Assembly: GCF_001571065.1 (NCBI RefSeq)
Contig: NZ_BCSW01000024.1
Location: 1-47,760 of the forward strand
Reading direction: 5' to 3'
Length of the DNA: 47,760 bases
DNA from: Dietzia cinnamea NBRC 102147
Lineage (GTDB): Bacteria; Actinomycetota; Actinomycetes; Mycobacteriales; Mycobacteriaceae
Shown here: in pieces, positions 14,902 through 22,223 of the stretch
Numbering within the stretch: the stretch's first letter is position 1
Layout: the number at the start of each line of letters is the position of its first letter
The notes under the pieces: generated by a model
The model's database searches: none
Told to the model about the DNA's origin: nothing
The model's input: the letters and a program-made list of their open reading frames with translations, nothing else
Position numbers and translations under genes: made by a program

Positions 14902-16554
14902 TCATTCGTAGACCCCCTCGACCGTCCAGTTCTCCGACCCGTCCCCGAGTACGCCGCAGAGCAGCAACGCGGCCGCACGCTCGGGGACGACCTGCATGCG
15001 GGCCCGGGGCCGGCGGGGTTCCCCGTCGGGCGTGGGCTCCCACCAGGCCTCGTCGATCGGCCACGGCCGCGACCACCCGAGCAACGCGCAGCGGCGACCG
15101 CCCACCTCGATGACGGCGGGTCGCGCGCTGAGCAGACCGCGTGGGTTCACCCCGACGGCCGCCCCCTCCGCGCTGCGCAGCACGACTCCCCCGGCGAGCG
15201 GGACCCGCGCCGCGACGGCGGCCCCCGGGTCACCGTTCTCGCGGATCTCGAGCCGGTAGCCCGGTCCGGGCCACACCACCGACGGCGAGGGCGCGGGCAG
15301 CGCACCCGGCCACGGGCCGCGGGCCACGGGGTCGGCCGGGGCGTCCCCGTACGGCAGACAGCGCACCCGGTCGGCAGGACCGCGGCCACCCACCTCCACC
15401 GGCACCCGGACGGCCTCGGGTCCGAGCAGTCCCTGGACGCGAACGAGCGCGCGGTGGACGCGGGCCTCCGCGAGCCCGGCCTCTCCCCACAGCCCCTCCT
15501 GGACGCGGCCGGCGGGGACGACCTCCACCGGTTCCAGGACGAGGGCGGTGACCGCGCCCCCGACCCCGCCGGCGATCGCGGTGCCGGTGAGCCAGCCCTC
15601 GAGTTGCCAGCGCAGCCGGTCGGCGGTGCCCTCCGGGGTGAGCGGCGACGAGCACCGCCACACCCGGTTGACCTCCGTGCCCCCCTCGACCCGGGCCGTG
15701 ATGGACAGCCGCAGACACGAGACCCCGGCCGCGGCGAGCACGGCGTGTAGTTCCCCCGCCAGCCGCCGGCCGAGGAACGCCGCCTCGTCGACCCGCTCCA
15801 GGGGCGGATCGCACCGGTGCTCGACCGCCGAGCCCGTGGGCACCGCGGTCACCGACGGCGGGCGCCACGGGACCGCGCGGGCGATCCGGTGCGCCACCGA
15901 CCCGGCCTCACCGAAACGGGTGGCCACGTCCCGCGGCGGGAGGGCCGCGAAATCGCCCAGCGTCCGCACGCCGAGGCGGTGCAGGAGGCCGACCAGCTCC
16001 GACAGCATCTCGGGATCCCCCAGCGCGGGTTCCACCACGAGCGCCTCCACGGGCAGACCCGCCAGGTAGTCGGCGTCCCCACCCGGCTCCAACAGCGCCG
16101 AGCCACGGGCGCCGAGCACGGCCGTGGGCAGTTCGTCGGCGAGTCCCACCTGGCACTCCACCCCCGCCGCGGCCACCGCGTCGACCACACGGGTGACGAC
16201 CTGCTCGACCCCGCCGTGGAAACGCAGCGCCCCGGCCGCGGAGAACACGAACAGGCCGGGCCTCAGCACCTCGATCCCCGGGACGACGGCGTCGAGCGCC
16301 TGCACCACGGGCTCGAACCACACGGCGTCCCGCGCCGGGTCCGCGGCGACCACCACGAGCTCCGGACAGCGGAACTGGGCCTCGCGCCGACGCAACCCAC
16401 GACGCACCCCCACCGCACGGGCGACGGCGTTGCACGCCAGCACCCCGCGGGGTCCGATCACCGCCAACGGCAGGTGGAGACCGTGCCCCTCGGCCCGGGC
16501 CGCCGCGACCGCCGGCCAGTCCGGGCACCACACCGCCATGACCCGGGCGCTCAT
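14902..16554 (-). CDS. imuB: ImuB, non-catalytic Y-family polymerase homologue
   Basis: 550 residues. The Y-family polymerase fold is kept, starting RVMAVWCPDWPAVAA. The catalytic carboxylates are not: the usual SIDE motif is replaced by VFSAAGALRFHGG. In mycobacteria ImuB is the adaptor that binds the beta clamp, DnaE2 and ImuA' during SOS mutagenesis. Clamp-binding and C-terminal regions cannot be pinned down by eye. Its ATG overlaps the imuA' stop by 4 bases, giving a coupled operon. It converges on the lipoprotein gene with a 50-base gap. Confidence 0.92.
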   Translation of the reverse strand: MSARVMAVWCPDWPAVAAARAEGHGLHLPLAVIGPRGVLACNAVARAVGVRRGLRRREAQFRCPELVVVAADPARDAVWFEPVVQALDAVVPGIEVLRPGLFVFSAAGALRFHGGVEQVVTRVVDAVAAAGVECQVGLADELPTAVLGARGSALLEPGGDADYLAGLPVEALVVEPALGDPEMLSELVGLLHRLGVRTLGDFAALPPRDVATRFGEAGSVAHRIARAVPWRPPSVTAVPTGSAVEHRCDPPLERVDEAAFLGRRLAGELHAVLAAAGVSCLRLSITARVEGGTEVNRVWRCSSPLTPEGTADRLRWQLEGWLTGTAIAGGVGGAVTALVLEPVEVVPAGRVQEGLWGEAGLAEARVHRALVRVQGLLGPEAVRVPVEVGGRGPADRVRCLPYGDAPADPVARGPWPGALPAPSPSVVWPGPGYRLEIRENGDPGAAVAARVPLAGGVVLRSAEGAAVGVNPRGLLSARPAVIEVGGRRCALLGWSRPWPIDEAWWEPTPDGEPRRPRARMQVVPERAAALLLCGVLGDGSENWTVEGVYE

Positions 16555-17411
16555 CCCGCCGCCACCCATTCCGCGGTCCGGGCGGGCGCGGCCCGTCCGG
16601 AGCAGCGCACCACGGTGGAGACCGAGGCCAGCCGGCCCGTGCCCGCCCCCAGACCGCCGTAGCGGCAGTGCCGCCCCGCCAGCGTCAGCTCCGCGCCGGG
16701 CCAACCCGGGCCCACCAGGAGCACCGCGCCCGCGGCCCGCACCCGGCCGGCGAGCACCCGCGCCCGCGACGGGGCGACGGCCGCGACCGCCGGGCCGAGC
16801 AGGACCAGGTCCAGCCCGTCGAGCAGGACAGACACGACCGCCGCCGGATCCGGGCCGGGATCGGGCACGAGCGCCAGACAGTCCAACCGACCGCCCTGTT
16901 CCGCCACGGCCGCCACCCCGAGCTCGGGCCATCCCACGACCGCGCACCGGGCACCGGACGCCGTGGCCGCGGCCAACAGGCCGACCCGTAGGGTGGCGCT
17001 GCCGGAGACCGCCGTGACACGGCCCGCGGGCAACACCCCGCCCGGCACCAGATGCGCCACGGACTCCGGCACGGCCACGCCGGACACGGCCGCGGCGGGC
17101 GCCGCGGTCGGGCCGGCGACGGGAGCGGAGGCGGCGACGCCGGTGGGTGCGGACGCCACGGGGGCGGGACCCGCGACGACGGGCGCGACGTCTCCGGGGC
17201 CCTCCGGATGCGCGGCGGCCGCGGGCGGGGTCGTCGAGCGCGGCGGCACGGCGGGAGCCGACGGGCGCGGGACCGAGGGCGCGGTCGACCGCGCGGCCGC
17301 GGGCGGACCCCCGCCCGGCATCGCGGCCAGGCGGCGCCGCAGTTCCGCGACCCGGTCCGCCGTGTCGAGGTCGGCCAGATCGGCAACAGCAGCAGCGTCC
17401 ACTACCATCAT
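16551..17411 (-). CDS. imuA': ImuA', SOS mutagenesis accessory protein
   Basis: 286 residues. Two adjacent ATGs (17411 and 17408) follow GGGAGG; the second has the better 8-base spacing. A short N-terminal helix (VAELRRRLAAMPGG) is followed by a Pro/Ala/Val-rich linker (about 35-110) and a RecA-fold-like C-terminal domain (VSGSATLRVGLL, CAVVGWPELG, DLVLLGPAVAAV). The Walker A sequence is degenerate (SGSATLRV lacks GKT), so ATP hydrolysis is unlikely. With ImuB and DnaE2 it forms the mycobacterial-type mutasome. A LexA box lies 42 bases upstream. Confidence 0.88.
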   Translation of the reverse strand: MMVVDAAAVADLADLDTADRVAELRRRLAAMPGGGPPAAARSTAPSVPRPSAPAVPPRSTTPPAAAAHPEGPGDVAPVVAGPAPVASAPTGVAASAPVAGPTAAPAAAVSGVAVPESVAHLVPGGVLPAGRVTAVSGSATLRVGLLAAATASGARCAVVGWPELGVAAVAEQGGRLDCLALVPDPGPDPAAVVSVLLDGLDLVLLGPAVAAVAPSRARVLAGRVRAAGAVLLVGPGWPGAELTLAGRHCRYGGLGAGTGRLASVSTVVRCSGRAAPARTAEWVAAG

Positions 17412-17452
17412 CAGAACCTCCCGTCACGCGCGACACGCCGTCGAGCACGTAA

Positions 17453-17468
17453 TCGAACTATTTTTCGA
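17453..17468 (-). promoter_or_regulatory. LexA (SOS) box before imuA'-imuB
   Basis: TCGAACTATTTTTCGA matches the actinobacterial consensus TCGAAC-N4-GTTCGA at 11 of 12 specified positions, with a single G to T change. It lies 42 bases upstream of the imuA' start, in the region divergent from the lactate dehydrogenase gene. SOS control of imuA'-imuB is known in mycobacteria. Confidence 0.8.
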
Positions 17469-17592
17469 CCACGGGAACAGTGAACACCACGGGTACGACA
17501 CCGCGCAAGAACACCTGTTCGAGACGGGTTCTCCTCGTCGTCGTCACCCGGTTGTCCACCGCGACTACGCCCGCCGTGTCGTACCGGGGGCC

Positions 17593-17598
17593 TACCCT
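17593..17598 (+). promoter_or_regulatory. -10 box of ldh
   Basis: TACCCT fits TANNNT and ends 8 bases before ATG 17607. The transcript would be leaderless or nearly so. Confidence 0.5.
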
Positions 17599-17606
17599 CG
17601 GTGACC

Positions 17607-18560
17607 ATGAAGGCCTCCATCGGGAACCGCATCGTGCTCATCGGCGCCGGCGACGTCGGCATCGCCTACGCCTACGCGCTGGTCAACCAGGGTCTGGCCG
17701 ACCATCTGGCCATCATCGACATCGACCGCGACAAACTCGTGGGCGAGGTCATGGACCTCAACCACGGCGTCGTGTGGGCGCCCTCCCCCACCCTCGTCAC
17801 CGAGGGCACCCACGACGACTGCACCGACGCCACGATGGTGGTGATCTGCGCCGGGGCCGCCCAGAAGCCCGGCGAGACCCGCCTCGACCTGGTGGGCAAG
17901 AACATGACGCTGTTCGAGAGGATCGTCGGCGACGTCATGGCGACCGGCTTCGACGGCATCCTGCTGGTGGCCACCAATCCCGTCGACATCCTCGCCCAGG
18001 CCACCTGGCGCTACTCCGGGCTGCCGTCGGCGCAGGTGATCGGGTCCGGGACGATCCTCGACTCCGCACGGTTCCGGTTCATGCTGGGCGAGTACTACGG
18101 CGTCGCCCCGATGAGCGTGCACGCCTCGATCATCGGCGAACACGGCGACACCGAACTGCCGGTGCTCTCCTCCGCCAACGTCTCCGGGGTGCCGCTACGC
18201 CGCGACCTGGACGGCGACCCCGCCAAGCGGGAACGGCTCGCACAGATCTTCACCGAGACGCGGGACGCCGCCTACCGGATCATCGACTCGAAGGGCTCCA
18301 CCAGCTACGGCATCGGCATGGGCCTGGCCCGCATCACCCGCGCCGTGCTGCGCAACGAACAGGTCTCCCTACCCGTGTCCACCCTGCTGCGCGGCGAGTA
18401 CGGCGAGGACGGGATCTTCATCGGGGTGCCCGCCGTGATCGGACGGACCGGCGTGCACCGGGTGGTGGAGCTGGAGCTCGACACCACCGAGCGCGAACAG
18501 TTCGCCCGCAGCGCGAGCGCGCTGCGGGCGGTGTCCGAACAGTTCGAGATCCTGAGATGA
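17607..18560 (+). CDS. ldh: L-lactate dehydrogenase
   Basis: 317 residues. NAD-dependent conversion of pyruvate and L-lactate in the cytosol. The Rossmann motif is LIGAGDVG (11-18), the NAD-binding acidic residue is in IIDID, and the substrate loop is [12 protein letters not shown] (R92, the lactate- rather than malate-type pattern). R155 (ILDSARFR) and H179 (GEHGDTELP) complete the active site. ATG 17607 was chosen because the -10 box lies 8 bases upstream; GTG 17601 is 6 bases earlier in frame. It is convergent with the tiny acidic gene, with only 2 bases between stops. An imuA' promoter with a LexA box lies upstream in the opposite direction. Confidence 0.93.
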   Translation: MKASIGNRIVLIGAGDVGIAYAYALVNQGLADHLAIIDIDRDKLVGEVMDLNHGVVWAPSPTLVTEGTHDDCTDATMVVICAGAAQKPGETRLDLVGKNMTLFERIVGDVMATGFDGILLVATNPVDILAQATWRYSGLPSAQVIGSGTILDSARFRFMLGEYYGVAPMSVHASIIGEHGDTELPVLSSANVSGVPLRRDLDGDPAKRERLAQIFTETRDAAYRIIDSKGSTSYGIGMGLARITRAVLRNEQVSLPVSTLLRGEYGEDGIFIGVPAVIGRTGVHRVVELELDTTEREQFARSASALRAVSEQFEILR

Positions 18561-18562
18561 GC

Positions 18563-18709
18563 TCAGGGAGCCCCGGGGGGATCGCTGGCCGGGAAGGACT
18601 CGTCGCCCCACTCGTCGGCGAGGTCGTCCTTCGAATCCGGACGGTTGTCCCTCTCGTCCTTCTCGTCGGACTTGTCGTCGTTGTGGTCAGAGTTCTGCGG
18701 GTTGGACAT
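18563..18709 (-). CDS. small acidic disordered protein with SFPASDPP motif
   Basis: 48 residues from ATG 18709, preceded by a strong GGGAGGAG ribosome site. The protein is almost entirely Asp, Glu, Asn, Ser and Lys (MSNPQNSDHNDDKSDEKDE and onward) and ends in DESFPASDPPGAP. Short proteins ending in a SFPASDPP-type motif are widespread, but I know of no function. Codon positions, the ribosome site and the conserved ending argue that it is real despite its length. It is convergent with ldh, the stops being 2 bases apart. Most likely unfolded, cytoplasmic and highly soluble. Confidence 0.8.
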   Translation of the reverse strand: MSNPQNSDHNDDKSDEKDERDNRPDSKDDLADEWGDESFPASDPPGAP

Positions 18710-18725
18710 GCAACAATCTCCTCCC

Positions 18726-18812
18726 GCCGTACCGGGCGTACGGCGAGACTCACGTTACCGGACGCCCCGTCCGGCACGACCGCACAGCACCGCCCGGCAC
18801 CGGATGCCGGGC
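18726..18812. other. three consecutive hairpins in a divergent intergenic region
   Basis: Perfect inverted repeats at 18726-18744 (7-base arms), 18758-18774 (7-base arms) and 18792-18812 (8-base arms) occupy most of the 124 bases between the small acidic gene and the DUF6157 gene. They may be operators or structured leader RNA; nothing in the sequence decides. Confidence 0.5.
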
Positions 18813-18833
18813 GACGAGGGCCGGAGGCTCGCC

Positions 18834-19235
18834 ATGCACACCACCAACTACACCGACACGCTCATCCTGCCCGCCCCCGACACCCGGGCCGAGACGGCGA
18901 CCGTCCCACCGTCCGGGAAGGGCACGGTCGCCGAACTGCAGTACGAGCGGCTCGCGGACACGGACTACACGTGGACGAGCGACGACCTGCTGTTCGACGT
19001 GCACTGCGCGCGCAAGGGGATCCCGGAGAGCGACCGCGCCGCCGAACGCGAGCGATTCTTCGGCAAGGGCCAGCCCTGCCTGCGCACCTCTCCCCTGGCC
19101 AAGACCTACGGATGGGCCCTGCACTTCGACGCCGACGGACGGATCGCGCTGCTGCCCATGGATTCGCCCCGCGTGGTCGAGCTCGAGGCCGACCCGACCG
19201 TCACGGTCAGGCGCGCCATGAAGACTTCCCGCTAG
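18834..19235 (+). CDS. DUF6157 family protein
   Basis: 133 residues from ATG 18834, with GGAGG 8 bases upstream. The sequence MHTTNYTDTLI, GTVAELQYERL, YTWTSDDLLFDVH, FFGKGQPCLRTSPLAKTYGW and a C-terminal PMDSPRVVELEAD match my memory of DUF6157. This is a small single-domain cytoplasmic protein family of unknown function. One Cys lies in the conserved GQPCLR segment and another in DVHCARKG. The stop TAG is part of the first unit of the CTAG repeat array. The gene is convergent with the GDSL hydrolase. Confidence 0.82.
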   Translation: MHTTNYTDTLILPAPDTRAETATVPPSGKGTVAELQYERLADTDYTWTSDDLLFDVHCARKGIPESDRAAERERFFGKGQPCLRTSPLAKTYGWALHFDADGRIALLPMDSPRVVELEADPTVTVRRAMKTSR

Positions 19236-19310
19236 CGACCCGGCTCGACGTCTAGTGGGCCGGTGCGACGCCTAGTAACCCGGTCGACGGCTAGTAGCCC
19301 GGTTCGGCGT
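19232..19310. repeat. 20-bp CTAG tandem repeat spanning both stop codons
   Basis: Four units of 20, 20, 19 and 20 bases start at 19232, 19252, 19272 and 19291, each with core CTAGTNNCCCGGTNCGACG. CTAG reads as TAG on both strands. The DUF6157 stop (19233-19235) is in unit 1, and the GDSL gene stop (19291-19293, minus strand) is in unit 4. Confidence 0.85.
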
Positions 19311-19911
19311 CGGGTAGCGAACCCAGCCACGCGAGCGCCGGGCCGACGATGACGTCCGCGAACTGCTCGTACCCGCCGGGGCCGGGGTGGGCCCCGTCAC
19401 CGACGGCGACCTCGCGCATCCACGCTCCGCCCGCCAGCAACACGTCGAAAGTCGGCACGAACGGCACGCGGGCCTCGTCACACACCGCGGCCATCGCCTC
19501 GGCGCGGGCGGCAATCCGCTCGTTGACCTCGTCCCACACGACCGGTGGCGGACCCACCACGAGGAACCGCCCGCGGGGAGCCCGATCGATCATCCCGCGC
19601 AGCGCCGCGACCGTGCCCGCCTCGTCGACGCGCATCTCGCCCTCGACCTCCATGACGTCGTTGACGCCGAACTCCGCGATCACCGCGGTGGTCGGGAACG
19701 CCGCCCGCCGACGGTCCACCTCGTCCCAGCGGACCAGGATCATCTCGGACGTGTCCCCGCCGATCCCCGCGACGGTGGCGTGCAGGTTCAGCCCCTCGCG
19801 GGCACCCGCCTCGACCAGGTGCGCGGTCCAGCCGCGGCCCGTCTCGTCGCCGTATCCGGCCACGAACGAATCACCGATGAAGCAGACGGGCAGGTCACGC
19901 GGTTCGCTCAT
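19291..19911 (-). CDS. SGNH/GDSL-type hydrolase
   Basis: 206 residues, the length of small single-domain SGNH esterases/lipases. Block I is CFIGDSFVAGYGDE with nucleophile Ser in GDS. Block II is AGIGGDTS (Gly), block III is EFGVNDVME (Asn), and block V is VGDGAHPG with catalytic Asp and His. No signal peptide is seen, so it should be cytoplasmic. The substrate is unknown (ester or thioester). TACGGT sits exactly 6 bases before ATG 19911, indicating a leaderless start. It lies 82 bases downstream of the response regulator on the same strand but seems to have its own promoter. Confidence 0.88.
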   Translation of the reverse strand: MSEPRDLPVCFIGDSFVAGYGDETGRGWTAHLVEAGAREGLNLHATVAGIGGDTSEMILVRWDEVDRRRAAFPTTAVIAEFGVNDVMEVEGEMRVDEAGTVAALRGMIDRAPRGRFLVVGPPPVVWDEVNERIAARAEAMAAVCDEARVPFVPTFDVLLAGGAWMREVAVGDGAHPGPGGYEQFADVIVGPALAWLGSLPDAEPGY

Positions 19912-19923
19912 GCCGTCACCGTA
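19911..19923 (-). promoter_or_regulatory. leaderless promoter, GDSL hydrolase
   Basis: Minus-strand TACGGT (19923-19918) followed by 6 bases and ATG 19911. Confidence 0.6.
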
Positions 19924-19993
19924 TCGGGCCGTCCGGATCGCCGGGGGCGGTCTCGGGCGGGCGGACGGCCGGCGCGGCAGCGGTGTCGGCCGC

Positions 19994-20695
19994 TCAGTCC
20001 AGGTGCCGCGACTGCGCCCAGCGGGTCAGGGCGTGCCGGTTGGACTGCTGCGTCTTGCGCAGGACGTTGGAGGCGTGGGTCTCCACGGTCTTGACCGAGA
20101 TGAACAGCTCCTCGGCGATCTCCCGATAGGTGTAACCGCGGGCCAGCAGCCGCAGGACCTCCTTCTCGCGCGGGGTGAGAGAGTCGACCTCGGGATCGTG
20201 GACGGGTTCGCCGCGTTCCTCGGGGCCGGGCGCGGCGCGGGCGAAGGCGTCCAGCACGAATCCAGCCAGACGCGGGGAGAACACGGCGTCCCCGTCGGCC
20301 ACCCGGCGGACCGCGTCGGCGAGGTCGTCGCCGGTGATGGTCTTGGTGACGTAACCGCGGGCGCCGGCCCGAATCACGGCGATCACGTCCTCGGCGGCGT
20401 CGGAGACGCTCAGCGCGAGGAAGGTCGGCTCCGGGGCGCGGGCGGGATCGGCGACGCCACCCGGGTCCGCGCCCAGCACCGACCGCAGCACGGCCACGCC
20501 GCCACCGTCGGGCATGTGCACGTCGAGAAGCACCACGTCGGGGCGCACCCGACCGATGCCGGCGACGGCCTCCCCCACCGACCCGGCCTCGCCGACCACC
20601 TCGATCGCCGACTGCCCGGCGAGTTCGGCGCGGACGCCGCTGCGGAACACCGCATGGTCGTCCACGAGGAACACACGACACGGCCCGTCCGTCAT
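19994..20695 (-). CDS. esrR: NarL/LuxR-family response regulator, EsrR-like
   Basis: 233 residues. The receiver domain has acidic pocket D12-D13 and phospho-acceptor D58 in VVLLDVHMPDGG, with Lys in the GYVTKT motif. A linker of about 30 residues (PGPEERGEPVHDPEVD) leads to a LuxR-type helix-turn-helix (SLTPREKEVLRLLARGYTYR, KTVETHASNVLRKT). Its start overlaps the kinase stop (ATGA), so the pair is coupled. The layout, kinase-regulator pair divergent from a PspC protein and near guaA, matches the EsrISR cell-envelope stress system described in C. glutamicum. That identity is inferred from context. Confidence 0.85.
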   Translation of the reverse strand: MTDGPCRVFLVDDHAVFRSGVRAELAGQSAIEVVGEAGSVGEAVAGIGRVRPDVVLLDVHMPDGGGVAVLRSVLGADPGGVADPARAPEPTFLALSVSDAAEDVIAVIRAGARGYVTKTITGDDLADAVRRVADGDAVFSPRLAGFVLDAFARAAPGPEERGEPVHDPEVDSLTPREKEVLRLLARGYTYREIAEELFISVKTVETHASNVLRKTQQSNRHALTRWAQSRHLD

Positions 20696-22110
20696 TCACC
20701 CTCCAGCGGCATCTCGATCCCGATCTCGGTCCCCCGCCCGAGCGTACTGCGCACCCGCACGGTGCCCCCGCGACTCTCCACACGATGTCGGATGGATTGC
20801 GCCAGGCCGTGCCGGTCACCGTCCACGGCGTCGGGGTCGAAGCCCCGGCCGCGGTCGCGAACGAACGCGCTGAGGACGCGCCCGTCGTTCTCGACGAACA
20901 CGTCGGCGGTGTCGACCCCCGCGTGCTTGGCGACGTTGACCAGCGCCTCGCGGACGGCGCCCAGCACGGCGTCCTCGGCATCGCCGACCGGGCCGTCGCC
21001 GCCCACCACGACCTGGTCGACCCGCAGACCGTAGACGTCCTCGACGTCGCCGATCATCACCTCGACCGCCCCGGCCACCGTCGCGGCGCCGGAGGACATC
21101 CGGGAGCCGGCGCCGAACAGCCACTGCCGCAGTTCGCGTTCCTGCCGGCGGGCGAGGCGCGCCACCTGCGCGGGGTCGTCGGAGCGCTTCTGGATGAGGG
21201 CCAGGGTCTGCAGGACGGAGTCGTGCAGGTGGGAGGCGATGTCGCTGCGTTCGGCCTCGCGGATCCGCGCCGCGCGTTCCTCCTCCAGCGACCGCCACAG
21301 GCGCAGGCCCACGGGGACGCTGAGGAGCCCCACGCCGACGAGCGTCGCCACGACCGCCAGGAGGGACGACCGCAGGGCGGCGTGCTCGACCTGGCCGAGC
21401 ACGACGACCGCGAGACCGACGACGACGAGGGTGGCCCCTGCCGTGACCCTGGCCCAGTCGAAGACGGAGCGTGGAGACCCTCTTCCGCCGCCGTCGTACT
21501 GCTGCCAGACCAGCCCGGCACCCAGGGCCACGATCACGACGGGCACGATGACGTGCAGTCCCGTCGCGGTGGTCACCATGAACGACAGCACCGAACCCAC
21601 GACTCCCAGGACGGCCAGCGCCACGCCGCGCCTTCGCTCGCGGTGGTCCGGCACGGCCGACCCCGAGGACGCGGGGGCCGACGAGGTGGCGGGAGCCGAC
21701 GGGCCGGGAGACGACTGCGCGGGGGTCGACGACGTGAACGCCCACAACGCCGCGTAGAGCGCCACCCCGGCGCCGGACAGCGTGGCCAGCAGGACCATCA
21801 CCACCCGAACGTGCGTGACCCGCACGCCCAGGTGCTCGGCCAACCCCGTGCACACCCCGGAGACCACGGACCCGTCAGGGACGCGGGTCAGCCGCGGGTA
21901 CCAGCGGAAGCCGGCCGGCTGCGCGACGGGCGGACGCGACGGCAACCCCGGGCCGGGTGACTCTGGCCGGTCTGCGGTGGCCGCCGCCGGACCGGGGAGC
22001 GCCGGCCGGTCCGCACTGGCCGGCGCCGGGCCGGACGCCGAGCCGGACGCCGGGCCGGACGCCGAGCCGGACACCGGGCCGGTCGTCGCGTTCTCACTCA
22101 TGTCCGCCAT
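20692..22110 (-). CDS. esrS: PspC-domain sensor histidine kinase, EsrS-like
   Basis: 472 residues from ATG 22110; ATG 22101 is an alternative. Residues 1-65 are a Gly/Ser/Ala/Pro-rich tract encoded by a 12/24-bp DNA repeat (about 22025-22082). A PspC domain (75-128, VVSGVCTGLAEHLGV) and several transmembrane helices (163-270) follow. The HisKA_3 dimerisation motif is SDIASHLHDSVLQTL, with phospho-His likely H296. The ATPase domain has REALVNVAKHAG and VRDRGRGFDP. This is the LiaS/DesK-like architecture typical of envelope stress sensors. It forms an operon with the regulator. Confidence 0.88.
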   Translation of the reverse strand: MADMSENATTGPVSGSASGPASGSASGPAPASADRPALPGPAAATADRPESPGPGLPSRPPVAQPAGFRWYPRLTRVPDGSVVSGVCTGLAEHLGVRVTHVRVVMVLLATLSGAGVALYAALWAFTSSTPAQSSPGPSAPATSSAPASSGSAVPDHRERRRGVALAVLGVVGSVLSFMVTTATGLHVIVPVVIVALGAGLVWQQYDGGGRGSPRSVFDWARVTAGATLVVVGLAVVVLGQVEHAALRSSLLAVVATLVGVGLLSVPVGLRLWRSLEEERAARIREAERSDIASHLHDSVLQTLALIQKRSDDPAQVARLARRQERELRQWLFGAGSRMSSGAATVAGAVEVMIGDVEDVYGLRVDQVVVGGDGPVGDAEDAVLGAVREALVNVAKHAGVDTADVFVENDGRVLSAFVRDRGRGFDPDAVDGDRHGLAQSIRHRVESRGGTVRVRSTLGRGTEIGIEMPLEGE

Positions 22111-22145
22111 CGTCACAGATCCACCCCGGGGTCGCATCGGGGTGT

Positions 22146-22180
22146 GACCCCGAGATTCCGGGGGTCCGGATCTCAGGGTC
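22146..22180. promoter_or_regulatory. hyphenated dyad, candidate EsrR operator
   Basis: GACCCCGAGAT (22146-22156) and ATCTCAGGGTC (22170-22180) are inverted copies at 10 of 11 positions, 13 bases apart. They lie between the divergent kinase gene (start 22110) and PspC gene (start 22224). A smaller palindrome, GGGGTGTGACCCC, overlaps at 22139-22151. Placement suits a regulator controlling both sides; binding is not shown. Confidence 0.45.
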
Positions 22181-22223
22181 GGTCCCCGATGTGCCGGGCC
22201 CGCCGGCCGAGCACGATAGGGGC

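Noticed and set aside
13163..15076. Long minus-strand frame across the lipoprotein gene
   Set aside because: Its composition is Arg/Pro/Gly-rich shadow sequence; the sucrase-like, lipoprotein and dnaE2 frames carry the family motifs.
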